Shown: positions 34,964 to 46,741 of the stretch, piece after piece
Layout: the number at the start of each line of letters is the position of its first letter
Position numbering within the stretch: position 1 is the first letter of the stretch
Origin: CAVPEW01 sp963703565
GTDB taxonomy: Bacteria; Actinomycetota; Acidimicrobiia; Acidimicrobiales; VFJN01
Reading direction: 5' to 3'
Assembly (NCBI GenBank): GCA_963703565.1
Contig: CAVPEW010000072.1
Location: 1-64,000, forward strand
DNA: 64,000 nucleotides
The notes under the pieces: model-generated
The model's database searches: none
Seen by the model: the letters and a program-made list of their open reading frames with translations, nothing else
Told to the model about the DNA's origin: nothing
Position numbers and translations under genes: made by a program

Positions 34964-35456
34964 CGACGATCGGCTCCCCCGCCCAGCGGGCGGCCATGTC
35001 CTCGTTGCGGATCCGCTCCTGGAGCAGGACGATCCCCTCGAGCAGCGCCTCGGGCCGCGGAGGGCAACCGGGCACGTACACGTCGACCGGCACGATCTGG
35101 TCCACGCCCTTGGTCACCGAGTAGCTGTCCCAGTAGGGCCCGCCGCAGTTGGTGCACGAGCCCATCGAGATCACGTACTTGGGATCGGGCATCTGCTCGT
35201 ACAGGCGCCTGATGGCCGGGACGATCTTGTCGGTCACGGTTCCCGAGATCACCACCAGGTCTGCCTGGCGCGGGCTGGCCGGGAAGGGGATCACGCCGAG
35301 GCGCATCACGTCGTAGCGCGGGGAGGCGAACGCAGCACCCATCTCGATCGCGCAGCAGGCCAGGCCCCACTGGTAGGCCCACACGGAGTACTTGCGGCTC
35401 AGGTTGAGCAGGCTGGTGAGCGCCTTGGGCAGCTTGCCGGACTCGACTAGGCCCAC
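34956..35456 (-). CDS. nuoB: NADH-quinone oxidoreductase subunit B, set 1
   Basis: 166 residues. NuoB carries the terminal [4Fe-4S] cluster N2. Ligand motifs are GLACCAIEM (two adjacent Cys), MGSCTNCGG and PGCPPRPEALLEG. The GTG start at 35456 gives MGLVESGKLPK and overlaps the nuoA stop by 10 bases. Confidence 0.95.
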   Translation of the reverse strand: MGLVESGKLPKALTSLLNLSRKYSVWAYQWGLACCAIEMGAAFASPRYDVMRLGVIPFPASPRQADLVVISGTVTDKIVPAIRRLYEQMPDPKYVISMGSCTNCGGPYWDSYSVTKGVDQIVPVDVYVPGCPPRPEALLEGIVLLQERIRNEDMAARWAGEPIVVA

Positions 35457-35812
35457 CGCAGCACCTTCTTCTTCCAGGCGTACAGCAGACCCAGCGCCAG
35501 GATCACGATGAACACGACCATCTCGACCAGGCCGAACCACCCGTAGGGGTCGACCCTCGTCGCGAACGGGAAGATGAAGACGGCCTCGACGTCGAACATG
35601 ACGAACAGCAGGGCGAAGATGTAGTAGCGGACCTGGCTCTGGGACCAGCCCGAGCCGACGGGATCCACACCCGACTCGTAGTTGATGTACTTCTCGGGCT
35701 GCGGCCGGGTCGGCCGGATGAGCCCACCGAGGCCCAGCAGCAGGGCCACCAGGGCGACCCCCGTCAGCCCGAAGATGCCCACCGTGAGGTAGTCGCGCAG
35801 CAGGTCAGACAT
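35447..35812 (-). CDS. nuoA: NADH-quinone oxidoreductase subunit A, set 1
   Basis: 121 residues with three membrane helices. The conserved loop YESGVDPVGSGWSQSQVRYYIFALLFVMFDVEAVFIFPFA (in parts) includes the Asp/Glu pair DVEAVF near the quinone channel. This is the first gene of the 11-subunit cluster. Its ATG at 35812 is 9 bases after a -10 box, so it may have a very short leader. Confidence 0.96.
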   Translation of the reverse strand: MSDLLRDYLTVGIFGLTGVALVALLLGLGGLIRPTRPQPEKYINYESGVDPVGSGWSQSQVRYYIFALLFVMFDVEAVFIFPFATRVDPYGWFGLVEMVVFIVILALGLLYAWKKKVLRWA

Positions 35813-35821
35813 CGTCGGTGA

Positions 35822-35851
35822 ACCCTAGTGAAGGGTCGCGCAAGGCACCAA
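35822..35851 (-). promoter_or_regulatory. Predicted promoter of the 11-subunit complex I cluster
   Basis: On the minus strand TTGGTG (35851-35846), an 18-base spacer and TAGGGT (35827-35822) lie in the 112-base gap between nuoN of set 2 and nuoA of set 1. The ATG is 9 bases further on. A GGCCCG/CGGGCC stem (35864-35880) sits upstream of this and could end part of the set 2 transcript. This is the only gap over 100 bases inside the supercluster. Confidence 0.5.
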
Positions 35852-35924
35852 GATGGTCGGTGGGGCCCGATTTGCGGGCCGTTTGCAGCCCTCTGCGGGC
35901 CGTGACAGCGCCGAACGGCGTGGC

Positions 35925-37526
35925 TCAGCCCCCGGCCGTGCTGCCGCCGACCGCCTCGGCGCGTGCATCGGGGGGCCGCACCAGGGCTGGGTCGGCGTCG
36001 TCGGCCAGGTTCGAGATGGCGCCCGGCCATACCCCGGCGCCGATCGTGACCAGGACCGAAGCAGCGAGCGCCAAGCGAGCGCCACCCGGCACCGCCAGCC
36101 GGGCGCGCTGCGAGCCGCCATCGACGGGCTCGACGGCCGGAGCGCCATCGTCGCCGTCGGACATGTACATCGACACGATGATCCGCAGGTAGACGAACGC
36201 CGATATGACCGCGGAGACCATGGCCACCAGCGCCAGCGGGGTCGACCCGGCGTCGACCGCCGCGGTCAGAACGGAGAACTTGGCGAAGAAGCCTGATGTC
36301 AGCGGAACACCCGCCTGGGCGAGCAGCAACAGCGCCAGGACGACAGCCAGGCCAGGCTCTGCGCGGCGACAGGCCCCGATAGTCGTCGAGCCCGTGGCCG
36401 ATGTCGCCGCGTCGGCCCACCACCGCCACCACGCCGAAGGATCCCGCCACCATGAAGGTGTAGGCAGCCAGGTAGAACATCGCCGCGTCGACGCCCTGGT
36501 CGTTGGCCGCTTGCACGGCGACGAGCACGAACCCGGCGTGGTTGATCGAGGAGTAGGCCAACATCCGCTTGACGTCGGTCTGGACCACGGCCAGCACCGC
36601 TCCGGTCAACAGCGTCGCCACGGCGAGGGCGTAGAGGATCGGTTGCCAGTCCACCCGGTAGGCGTCGAAGCCGAGGAAGAGGATCCGTAGCATCCCGGCG
36701 AAGCCGGCGACCTTGACCCCCGAGGCCAGGTACGCCACCGACGGCGTCGGCGCCCCCTGGTACACATCGGGGGTCCAGAAGTGGAACGGCACCGCCGCCA
36801 CCTTGAACGCCAGGCCGACCAGCATCAGGCCGATCCCGGCGAGCACCAGGCCGTCCTGACGCAACACCGTGGTCGAGAAGAGCTCGGCGATGTCGAGCAG
36901 GCTCGTCGAGCCGGTCCCGCCGTAGACGAGGGCGACTCCGTAGAGGAAGAACGCCGAGGCGAACGCGCCGAGCACGAAGTACTTCACGCCCGACTCCTGA
37001 GACGTGGCCCGGCGCAGGTGCATAGCGGCCAGCACGTATGCCGCCAGGGAGAGCACCTCGAGCCCGAGGAACATCACGATGAGGTCGTTGGCCGAGGCCA
37101 TGATCAGCCCACCCGAGGCCGACAGCAGCAGCAGGGCGTACGGCTCCACCCCCTCGAGGCGCTCCCGGCGCAGGAAGCCGTCGAGCAGCAGTGCCGAGAG
37201 GGCAACCCCCGCGCAGATGGCGAAGGTGGCGAAGACCGAGAAGCCGTCGACCCCCAGCGCGCCGCCGACCGTCGAGAACGGACCCCGGCCCAAGTCGTGG
37301 ACCCGGTCCCACAGCGGCATGGCAGCAGCGATGGCGGCCAGCGCGCTCAGCACGGTCACCGGCGCGTAGGCACGTACCGTGCCACGTCGCGCCGACAGCG
37401 ACGACAGCACCAGCAGGACCAGTGCACCTCCGACCAGCACCAGGATCGGCGCCAGCGCGACCCATGCCACCTCTGGCGAGTCGATGGACCGGGGTGCCTC
37501 GTCGATCGCCTGGCCGAGCAACGCGA

Positions 37527-37530
<4 letters not shown>
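35925..37530 (-). CDS. nuoN: NADH-quinone oxidoreductase subunit N, set 2, one frameshift
   Basis: About 534 residues after removing one extra base near 36355-36363. Upstream of the break the antiporter core is intact: VMFLGLEVLSLAAYVLAAMHLR, SGVKYFVLGAFASAF, KVAAVPFHFWTPDVYQGAPTP and VVQTDVKRMLAYSSINHAGFV. Downstream, LLAQAGVPLTSGFFAKF continues the normal NuoN end. The C-terminal tail (DDADPALVRPPDARAEAVGG) is longer than usual. The GTG start at 37530 overlaps the nuoM stop (GTGA). Confidence 0.93.
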
Positions 37531-39304
<1,774 letters not shown>

Positions 39305-39308
<4 letters not shown>

Positions 39309-41239
39309 AGGGTGACCCGGGTCAGGAAGTACGCCACCACGACGGCGGCTCCGAGCGCGATCCCCAGCGCGTAGGTCCGCACGAGGCCCGTTTGCGTGCG
39401 GCGAAGCACCCTCGCGGCACCTGCGACCCCGGAGGCGACGCCGTTGACCGCTCCATCGACGACGACCGCATCGAAGCGGGCGACTGCCTCGAAGCCTGCT
39501 CGCCCCGGTCCGCCGGCCACCCGGGTCAGGGCCTCGTCGTAGCGCCAACCCTGGGCCAGCAGCTCCGGCTCCACGGGCCGCAGCCGGTGGGCCAGGTACA
39601 CCGCACCTGCGACCACGATCCCTGCCAACGCCACGACCACAGCGACGACCGCGAGGGTGACCTTGGCGCCGGTGCCGACGTCGATGACGCGCTCGTTGCC
39701 CTCCAGGACAGGTGCGAGCCAGTGCTCGAGGAACTTGAGGTCACCCGAGAAGGGCAGGTTCAGCCCGCCCCCCACGAGAGCCAGGCCGGCGAGCACCACC
39801 AAGGGCACGCCCATGGTCCAGGGCGACTCGTGCGGATCGTGGTCCGAGACGTGACCGGCGGGCGCCTCGGGCGCCTCGGGCGCCTCGGACACCTCGGGCG
39901 CCTCGCGGAAGCGCTCGGGGCCGAAGAAGACCAGGAACACCTGGCGGCTCATGTAGAACGCCGTGAGCAGAGCGGTCACCAGCCCCAGGGCCCAGAGCGC
40001 AGGGTTGGCGTCGAAGGCGAACAGCAGGATCTCGTCCTTCGACCAGAAGCCGGCGAAGGGTGGCACCCCGGCGATGGCCAGCCACCCCACGATGAAGGTG
40101 GCTGCCGTGACCGGCATGTACCGGCGCAGCCCTCCCATCCGGCCCATGTCCTGCTCGTCGCCGAGGCCGTGCATGACCGAGCCCGAGCCCAGGAACAGGA
40201 GCGCCTTGAAGAAGGCGTGAGTGATCATGTGGAAGATGGCCGCGACGTAGGCGCCGGTGCCCACCGCCAGGAACATGTAACCGAGCTGGGACACCGTCGA
40301 GTAGGCCAGCACCTTCTTGATGTCGCTCTGGGCCACGGCGATGGTGGCGGCGAACAGCGCTGTGACCACGCCCACCCAGGCGATGACATCGGGTGCCCAG
40401 CCGTACGAAGCCGTGAGCAGCGGGCTGACCCTGGTCAGCAGGTACACGCCCGAGGTGACCATCGTGGCGGCGTGTATCAGCGCCGAGACGGGCGTGGGTC
40501 CCGCCATGGCATCCGGCAACCAGACGAAGAGCGGGAGCTGGGCCGACTTGCCCGTCGCGCCCGCGAAGAGCAGCAGCACGATGGCCGTCACCGTGACCGG
40601 GGCGATCGTGCCGGCGTGGGCCCCCTCGAGAACCGTGGCGTAGTCCAGGGACCCGACGGCGCCGAAGGTCACGAACATGGCCAGCATGAAGCCGACGTCG
40701 CCGACTCGGTTCGTGACGAAGGCCTTCTTGCCGGCCGACGCGTTGGCGTCCTCTCCGAACCAGAAGGAGATCAGCAGGTACGAGCAGGCACCGACGCCCT
40801 CCCAACCCAGGAAGGTCACCAGGAGGTTCTCGCCCAGCACCAGCATCAGCATGGAGAACGCGAACAGGTTCAGGTACACGAAGAAGCGTGCGAAGCCGGA
40901 GTCGCCGCGCATGTAGCCAATCGAGTACAGGTGGATCAGGGTCCCCACCCCGGTGACGAAGAGGCACATGGCGATCGAGAGCGGATCTACCAGGAAGCCC
41001 AGGTCGACCTGGAGGCCACCGACGGGCAGCCACTCGAACAGGGTCTGGGTGAAGTGCCGGTCGTCGCCCTCGCGGCCCACCAGGCCGGCGAAGACGATGC
41101 ACGACGCCACGAAGGCACCACCGCTCATTGCAGTCGCCACCCACCCCGCCAGCGGATCGCCGAGCCGGCGCCCGGCCACGAGCAGGATCAAGCAGCCCGC
41201 CAGCGGGAACGCCGGAATCAGCCACACCAAGTCGAGCAC
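39305..41239 (-). CDS. nuoL: NADH-quinone oxidoreductase subunit L, set 2
   Basis: 644 residues, the usual size. Core motifs are LLVTFLGWEGVGACSYLLISFWF, SAQLPLFVWLPDAMAGPTPVSALIHAATMV and VAQSDIKKVLAYSTVSQLGYM, then the C-terminal lateral helix. A short repetitive EAPEVSEAPEAPEAPAG segment sits in a loop at about residue 440. The GTG start at 41239 follows GAGGAGC, a good ribosome-binding site. Confidence 0.96.
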
Positions 41240-41251
41240 GCCAGCTCCTCG

Positions 41252-41566
41252 CTAACCCTTCAGGACCCGCAGGTCGTCGGCGTTCGCGCCCGGGCGCCGA
41301 CGCAGGAGGGCGACGATGATCCCCAGACCCACAACGACCTCGGCCGCGGCGACCACGAGGACGAACACGACCGCCGTCTGGCCGTCGACGTCGTCGAGCA
41401 TGCGCGAGAACGTCACGAAGGTCAGGGTGACGGCATTGAGCATCAGCTCGACGCACATGAACATGACGAGCGGGTTGCGCCGCACGAGGAGACCCGTCGC
41501 GCCGATGGCGAAGATCACAGCGGCCAGCGACAGGTACCAGGCCCCGGTCACCTCCAGGGCGATCAC
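41252..41566 (-). CDS. nuoK: NADH-quinone oxidoreductase subunit K, set 2
   Basis: 104 residues and three helices. The conserved Glu residues are in FMCVELMLNAVTLTFVTF and AAAEVVVGLGIIVALL. The GTG start at 41566 overlaps the nuoJ stop (GTGA). This start pattern recurs through the cluster and points to translational coupling. Confidence 0.95.
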   Translation of the reverse strand: MIALEVTGAWYLSLAAVIFAIGATGLLVRRNPLVMFMCVELMLNAVTLTFVTFSRMLDDVDGQTAVVFVLVVAAAEVVVGLGIIVALLRRRPGANADDLRVLKG

Positions 41567-42219
41567 CGGCTCACGCCTGCGGGGTCGCCGTGGGCCGAGG
41601 CCGCGTTCTCTGCCGCTTCGGCTTCGGCTTCGGCTTCGGCTTCGGCTTCGGCTTCGGCTTCGGCTTCGAGGGGGTCGTCCACCAGGTCGGCGCGGCGCAC
41701 CTGCCGAGCCATGAGCACTGCGGCGACCACGGCGATGACCAACAGGACCGACGTGACCTCGAATGCGAACAGGTGCCGGGTGAAGAGCGACTCGCCCAGC
41801 TGTGACACGTCGGCGACCCGGTCCGACAGCGCGTCGGCCGACCCCGAAGCCGAACGCACGCCGGTGGCCTCGCCGTCGGTGCTGGCCAGCGCCAGGAGAG
41901 GCAGCGCCAGCACCACCAGCCCGAGCACCACCGCGGCCGGGCGCTGACCCCGGATGGGCTCGACCGAGAGGTCCTCGGCCTCGTCCACCCCGAGCAGCAT
42001 CAACACGAACAAGAACAGCACGACGATCGCCCCGGCGTAGACGATCACCTGCACGGCTGCGAGGAAGTTGGCCTCCTGGGCGACGAAGAGCACCGCCACT
42101 CCGAACAAGGTCGCGACCAGCGACAGGGCAGCGTGCACCGGGTTCGATCGCAGGACGACGCCCAGCGCCCCCCCAACGCAGACCACTGCCGCGACAACGA
42201 ACGTCACCACCTCGACCAT
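41563..42219 (-). CDS. nuoJ: NADH-quinone oxidoreductase subunit J, set 2, with a Glu-Ala repeat tail
   Basis: 218 residues, about 45 more than set 1 NuoJ. The membrane part is standard (AVQVIVYAGAIVVLFLFVLML). After the last helix (VLLVIAVVAAVLMARQVRR) the protein continues with LVDDPLEAEAEAEA..., nine Glu-Ala pairs encoded by a hexanucleotide tandem repeat, then ENAASAHGDPAGVSR. The tail would be strongly acidic and cytoplasmic or periplasmic depending on helix number. The ATG overlaps the nuoI stop (TGATG). Confidence 0.94.
   Translation of the reverse strand: MVEVVTFVVAAVVCVGGALGVVLRSNPVHAALSLVATLFGVAVLFVAQEANFLAAVQVIVYAGAIVVLFLFVLMLLGVDEAEDLSVEPIRGQRPAAVVLGLVVLALPLLALASTDGEATGVRSASGSADALSDRVADVSQLGESLFTRHLFAFEVTSVLLVIAVVAAVLMARQVRRADLVDDPLEAEAEAEAEAEAEAEAEAAENAASAHGDPAGVSR
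41615..41668. repeat. Hexanucleotide tandem repeat (GCTTCG)x9 inside nuoJ
   Basis: Nine perfect tandem copies of GCTTCG (plus strand), reading as (Glu-Ala)9 in NuoJ on the minus strand. The unit is a multiple of three, so copy-number change would lengthen or shorten the tail without breaking the frame. Confidence 0.95.
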
Positions 42220-42923
42220 CAGAGCGCCCCCAGCCCGCCGTGAAGGTCCTCGTCGGGACCCAGATGGTCGGCCTGCTCCCCAGCAGCGGGAGCATCCGCC
42301 GAGCGCTCGCCCGCCTGGCCGGCCTCGGGGGCCTTCACGCCGAAGCCCAGCTCGCCGGACCAGGCCACCGCGCCCTCGAACGCCGCCGCACCCGAAGGTG
42401 CGGTCGCCCGCACCCACGCCGAGCTCGCTGCCTCGACCAGGTCCAGATCCGACCAGTCCTCCCACGGCAACTGGCGGGGACGCCCGTCGTCGCCGACGAC
42501 GAGCTCGTCCTTGGTGTAGATGGCGTCTCGCCGGCTCGTGAAGGAGAACTCGAACAGCTTCGACTCGGTGATCGCCTCGGTGGGGCAGGCCTCTACGCAC
42601 AGGTCGCAGTGGATGCAGCGCAGGTAGTTGATCTCGTAGACGAACCCGTACCGCTCCCCGGGGGACACGGGCGCTTCGGGGGGGTTGTCAGCGCCGCGGA
42701 CGTAGATGCAGCGCGCGGGGCACACACCGGCGCACAGCTCGCAACCGATGCACTTCTCCATGCCGTCCTCGTAGCGGTTCAGCACGTGGCGGCCGTGCAG
42801 GCGCACAGCCTTGGCCCGCTTCGGCCCCTCGTCCTTGACGTACGGGACCGTCACGGTCCGCCCCGTGCGGGTGCTCTTGAACAGCTTGCGGAAGGTGACG
42901 CCGAAGCCCTCGAGGTACCCCAT
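42219..42923 (-). CDS. nuoI: NADH-quinone oxidoreductase subunit I, set 2, with a long C-terminal extension
   Basis: 234 residues, longer than the usual 150-180. The two [4Fe-4S] motifs are CIGCELCAGVCP and CIHCDLCVEACP. After the normal end (DELVVGDDGRPRQLPWEDW) about 75 residues follow with no recognised motif, rich in Ala, Gly and acidic residues. The ATG overlaps the nuoH stop by 1 base. Confidence 0.95.
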   Translation of the reverse strand: MGYLEGFGVTFRKLFKSTRTGRTVTVPYVKDEGPKRAKAVRLHGRHVLNRYEDGMEKCIGCELCAGVCPARCIYVRGADNPPEAPVSPGERYGFVYEINYLRCIHCDLCVEACPTEAITESKLFEFSFTSRRDAIYTKDELVVGDDGRPRQLPWEDWSDLDLVEAASSAWVRATAPSGAAAFEGAVAWSGELGFGVKAPEAGQAGERSADAPAAGEQADHLGPDEDLHGGLGAL

Positions 42924-44146
42924 CAGTGGTTCGCCTCCTCGAGCTCGAATCGCCGACGTGCAGTGCGCATGGCGCTAGCCAGCAGCCCGTAGCCGATCGC
43001 CGCCACGCCGAGGCCCGAGCCCACGACCAGCACCAGGTTCCAGTCGCGGTCCCTGCCGATCTGCAGCGCAGCGAGGAGCAGGAGCCACGCCAGCGACAGG
43101 GGTATCAGCACCTTCCAGCCCAGGTCCATCAGCTGGTCGTAGCGGAATCGGGGCAGCGTCGCCCGGAACCACACGAAGGTGAACAGGAACACCGTCAGCT
43201 TGGCCAGGAACCAGATCGGGCCCCACACGAAGTCGGGGCCGAAGAGGGAGGGCCCGGAGGGGCCACCCAGGAACAACGTGACGATCGTGGCCGACATCGT
43301 CACCGAGGCCATGAACTCCGCCACGTAGAAGAGCCCGAAGCGGATCGACGAGTACTCGGTGTGGTACCCGCCGACGATCTCCTGCTCTGCTTCGACCAGA
43401 TCGAACGGGGGTCGGTTGATCTCGGCAGTCCCGGCGATGAGGAAGACCACGAAGGGGATGAAGCCCGTCACGATCAGGTTCCAGCCGGGAACGATCCCAC
43501 CGACGCCGTCGCCGGCCTGGCTGGCGACGATGTCGTGTGTGGACAGCGACCCTGCGGTCAGCACGACGGTCACGATCGACAGCCCCAGCGCCGCCTCGTA
43601 GCTGATCATCTGTGCCGATGCCCGCACCGAGCCGAGCAAGGGGTACTTCGAACCCGAGGACCAGCCAGCGAGCATCACGCCGTAGACCGATATCGACGAG
43701 GCCATGAGCACGAGCAGGATGCCGACGGGCGGATCGGCGAGCTGGGCATACGTGTCGTGCCCGAAGATGCGGATGACCCCGTCGCCGGCAGGGCCCCCGC
43801 CGTCGAACAGGCCGCCCACGGGGATCACCGCGAAGGTGACGAAGGCCGGGACCACCGAGAGGAAGGGCGCCAGGACGAACACGAACCGGTCGGCCCTGTC
43901 GGGGATCAGATCCTCCTTGAGGAACAGCTTCACGCCGTCGGCGATGGTCTGGAGCAGACCGAAGGGCCCAGCACGGTTGGGGCCCACCCGGTTCTGCATA
44001 TCGCCGATCAGCTTGCGCTCGAACCAGATCATCAGCACGACAGCGATCAGCAGGAACGCCAAGGCGATCACGGCCTTGAGCAGGACCAGCCCGACCTCGG
44101 CCCATCCGACGTCGACGACCAGGAGCGGGTCCAACCCGACCGTCAC
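42923..44146 (-). CDS. nuoH: NADH-quinone oxidoreductase subunit H, set 2
   Basis: 407 residues. Quinone-chamber motifs are MQNRVGPNRAGPFGLLQTIADGVKLFLKED, MISYEAALGLS and AEINRPPFDLVEAEQEIVGGYHTEYSSIRFGLF. The last 40 residues add one membrane helix (LVLVVGSGLGVAAIGYGLL) and a basic tail, absent from set 1 NuoH. The GTG start at 44146 overlaps the nuoG stop (GTGA). Confidence 0.96.
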   Translation of the reverse strand: MTVGLDPLLVVDVGWAEVGLVLLKAVIALAFLLIAVVLMIWFERKLIGDMQNRVGPNRAGPFGLLQTIADGVKLFLKEDLIPDRADRFVFVLAPFLSVVPAFVTFAVIPVGGLFDGGGPAGDGVIRIFGHDTYAQLADPPVGILLVLMASSISVYGVMLAGWSSGSKYPLLGSVRASAQMISYEAALGLSIVTVVLTAGSLSTHDIVASQAGDGVGGIVPGWNLIVTGFIPFVVFLIAGTAEINRPPFDLVEAEQEIVGGYHTEYSSIRFGLFYVAEFMASVTMSATIVTLFLGGPSGPSLFGPDFVWGPIWFLAKLTVFLFTFVWFRATLPRFRYDQLMDLGWKVLIPLSLAWLLLLAALQIGRDRDWNLVLVVGSGLGVAAIGYGLLASAMRTARRRFELEEANH

Positions 44147-46741
44147 GGCGACACCTCGACACGGGCGTCGACCACCGTGGACGTGGCGTCGAGCAGTGAG
44201 GTGACCGCGGCACCCGGCTGGTTGACGACCACCACGGCACAGCCGCGGGGAACCCGGCGGTCGGCCTCTGCCGGCAGTGAGACGGCCCCGCGGCCGGTGC
44301 GCACCGAAACCGCTGCCCCCTCGTCCACTCCCAGCCGCTCGAAGTCGTGGGGGTGGACCCGCACCGTGCTCGGCCGGGGCAGACCGGCAAGTGGGGGGCT
44401 GGCCGAGACCGCCACACCGAGGTCGTAGAGGCGACGAACGGCCACCAGTCGCAGCGAGTAGGAATCCGGCGCCGGCGAATCGAAGGCCCCCGCGGGAACA
44501 GGCCCCAGAAGCGTGGGCACGGACGGGACGGGCGGCTCGGCTTGCGAGCCGCCGTCGGCACCCGCGAGATCGCCGTCGGCCGATGGCTCCGGCACGCCAG
44601 CCGATGGCGGGGCCACCGGTACGACCACTCCGTCGCCGCCAGCTGCATCGGCCAGGACCGCGCCGGTGAGGCCCCGGTACGCGGGCGCCATCGCCGCGAT
44701 CTCGTCCCAGATCTCGGAGCTCGAGGCGAAGCCGAGGTCATGACCCAGGCGCGCCGCGATCTCGACGGCGAGCATCCAGTCCGGCCGCGCCGTGCCAGGC
44801 GGCGTGACGCTCGCCGCCAACGTCGACACCCGGCCCTCCAGGTTGGTGGTCGTCCCGGCCACCTCGGCGTACCCGGCGGTAGCCAGGACGACGTCGGCCT
44901 GCGCGACGGACCCGGTTCGGAACGTGTCGAGCGCGATCACCGTGCGGGCGCCGGCGAGGCCGCGCTCGGCGAGGTCGCGGTCGGGGACGTCGGCGAGGGG
45001 ATCCGCGCCGAGCAGCACCAAGACGTCGATCCGGCCGTTGGCGGCCGCATCGAGGATGCCGACCGCGTCGAGGCCTTCCTCACCGGGCAACTGCGACCAG
45101 CCGTTGTGCTCGAACCAGGCCCGGCCCTCCGACAGGCCGACCCGGCCGGGCAGCACACCCGGAGCCAGGCCCATGTCGAGCGCACCGTGGACGTTGCCGC
45201 GGCGCAGCGCCGAGAGGAAGGTCGTTCCCGGGCGGGCCTCGCCCAACAGCGAGGCCGCGCCGACCACGGCCTCGGGCGACTCGGCCAGGTTGGTCCGTCC
45301 CAGCACCACGCGAAGCGGGCCGTCACCCAGCAGGGCCCGGGCGGAGGTGCAGCTCGGCGGCGGGCACGCCGCTCACCTCCACCGCAGCGCCGGGCGACTC
45401 CACGAGCGCTTTGACCACGTCGGCGACGCCCGCCGGCTGGTGGACCAGCACCTGGGTGGCGAGATCGGTGGTGGCTCCCGGGGCCGAGGTCAGCGCGAGC
45501 ACGCGGACCCCGTCGCGGCGCACGGCGTGGCGGAGCCGTAGGTGCAGTACCGGGAGCTCCTCCTTGAGGTCTGCGGCCAACAGGACGACGGTGCCACCGG
45601 GGGCGCACACCTCGTCGATGGTGGCCCGCGGCATGCCCAGCACCGCTCGCGCCGGCAGACCGTCGCCGAGCTGCGCATCGACGTGGTCGGTGCCCAGGAA
45701 GCCCTTCGCTAGCTTGGCCCACGCGTACGCGGACTCGTTGGTGCCGCGGGCGCCGCCGATCACGGCGATGCCGCCGGGGCCGCTTCGTTCGACGGCCTCG
45801 GACAAGGCCCGGGCGGCGGCATCGAGCGCCTCGGGCCACGTCGCGGGAGCCAGCTCCCCGTCCAGGCCTCGCACCAGTGGCGCACCAAGGCGGTCGGGGT
45901 GCTGCAACGATGCGAAGTCGAACCGGCCCTTGTCGCACAACCAACCCCAGTTGACCGGGTCGCTGTCGACGCCCTGGTAGCGCAAGACCTCGTTACGGCT
46001 CGCCTGCACGACCACCCGGCACCCGACCGAGCACGAGGTGCAGGTCGACTCGACCTGGTCGAGATCCCAGGGGCGGGCCTTGAAGCGGTAGGGCTTGGCC
46101 AACAGGGCACCGACCGGGCAGATCTGGACCGTGTTGCCCGAGAAGTAGGAGGCGAACTCGTGGTCCGGGAACGTGTTGACCTGTGTCTGGCTGCCCCGGT
46201 CGATGAAGGAGATGAGAGGGTCGCCGGCGACATCGGAGGCGAAGCGGGTGCAGCGGTCGCACAGGATGCAGCGTTCCCGGTCCAGCTGGACCAGCTCGGA
46301 GATCGCTATGGGCTTGGCGTAGTGACGCTTCTCCTCCACGAAGCGGCTCTCCCCCGGGCCGTAGGCCATCGTCTGGTCCTGCAGCGGGCACTCGCCGCCC
46401 TTGTCGCACACGGGGCAGTCGAGCGGATGGTTGATCAGCAGGAACTCCAGCACGCCGTCCTGTGCCTTGCGGGTCGTCTCGGACTCGGTGTCCACGACCA
46501 TGCCGTCGGCCACGGGGATCATGCAGGCCGGCTGCAAGGCCGGACCGCGACCCGAGTCGATGTCGACCACGCACATCCGGCACATGCCCACCGACTCCAT
46601 CCGCGGGTGGTAGCAGAACCGCGGGATGTAGGTGCCCGTGCGCTCGGCGGCGGCGATGACCAGTTCGCCCGGCGCTGCCGTCACCGACCGACCGTTGATG
46701 GTCAACGCGACCCTGCCCGCCTCAGGCGCGACGTCGCTCAT
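44143..46741 (-). CDS. nuoG: NADH-quinone oxidoreductase subunit G, one frameshift
   Basis: About 865 residues after removing one extra base near 45345-45349. Cluster ligands in order: [2Fe-2S] N1b Cys43, 54, 57, 73; [4Fe-4S] N5 His105 with Cys109, 112, 118; N4 Cys158, 161, 164 and 208; and N7 Cys234, 237, 241, 269, which is present only in some bacteria. The molybdopterin-oxidoreductase-like domain follows. It has no recognisable cofactor role in complex I and carries a Pro/Ala/Asp-rich loop (PSAGVPEPSADGDLAGADGG). The break lies between SGVPAAELH and ARALLGDGPLR. Only set 2 has this subunit. Confidence 0.94.

Noticed and set aside
41615..41668. CRISPR-like repeat
   Set aside because: Units are 6 bases with no spacers, and the whole tract is in frame inside nuoJ.
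39392..41947. An 851-codon plus-strand frame opposite nuoL, nuoK and nuoJ of set 2
   Set aside because: Same reason: composition follows from the opposite-strand genes, and the strong membrane-protein signal is on the minus strand.
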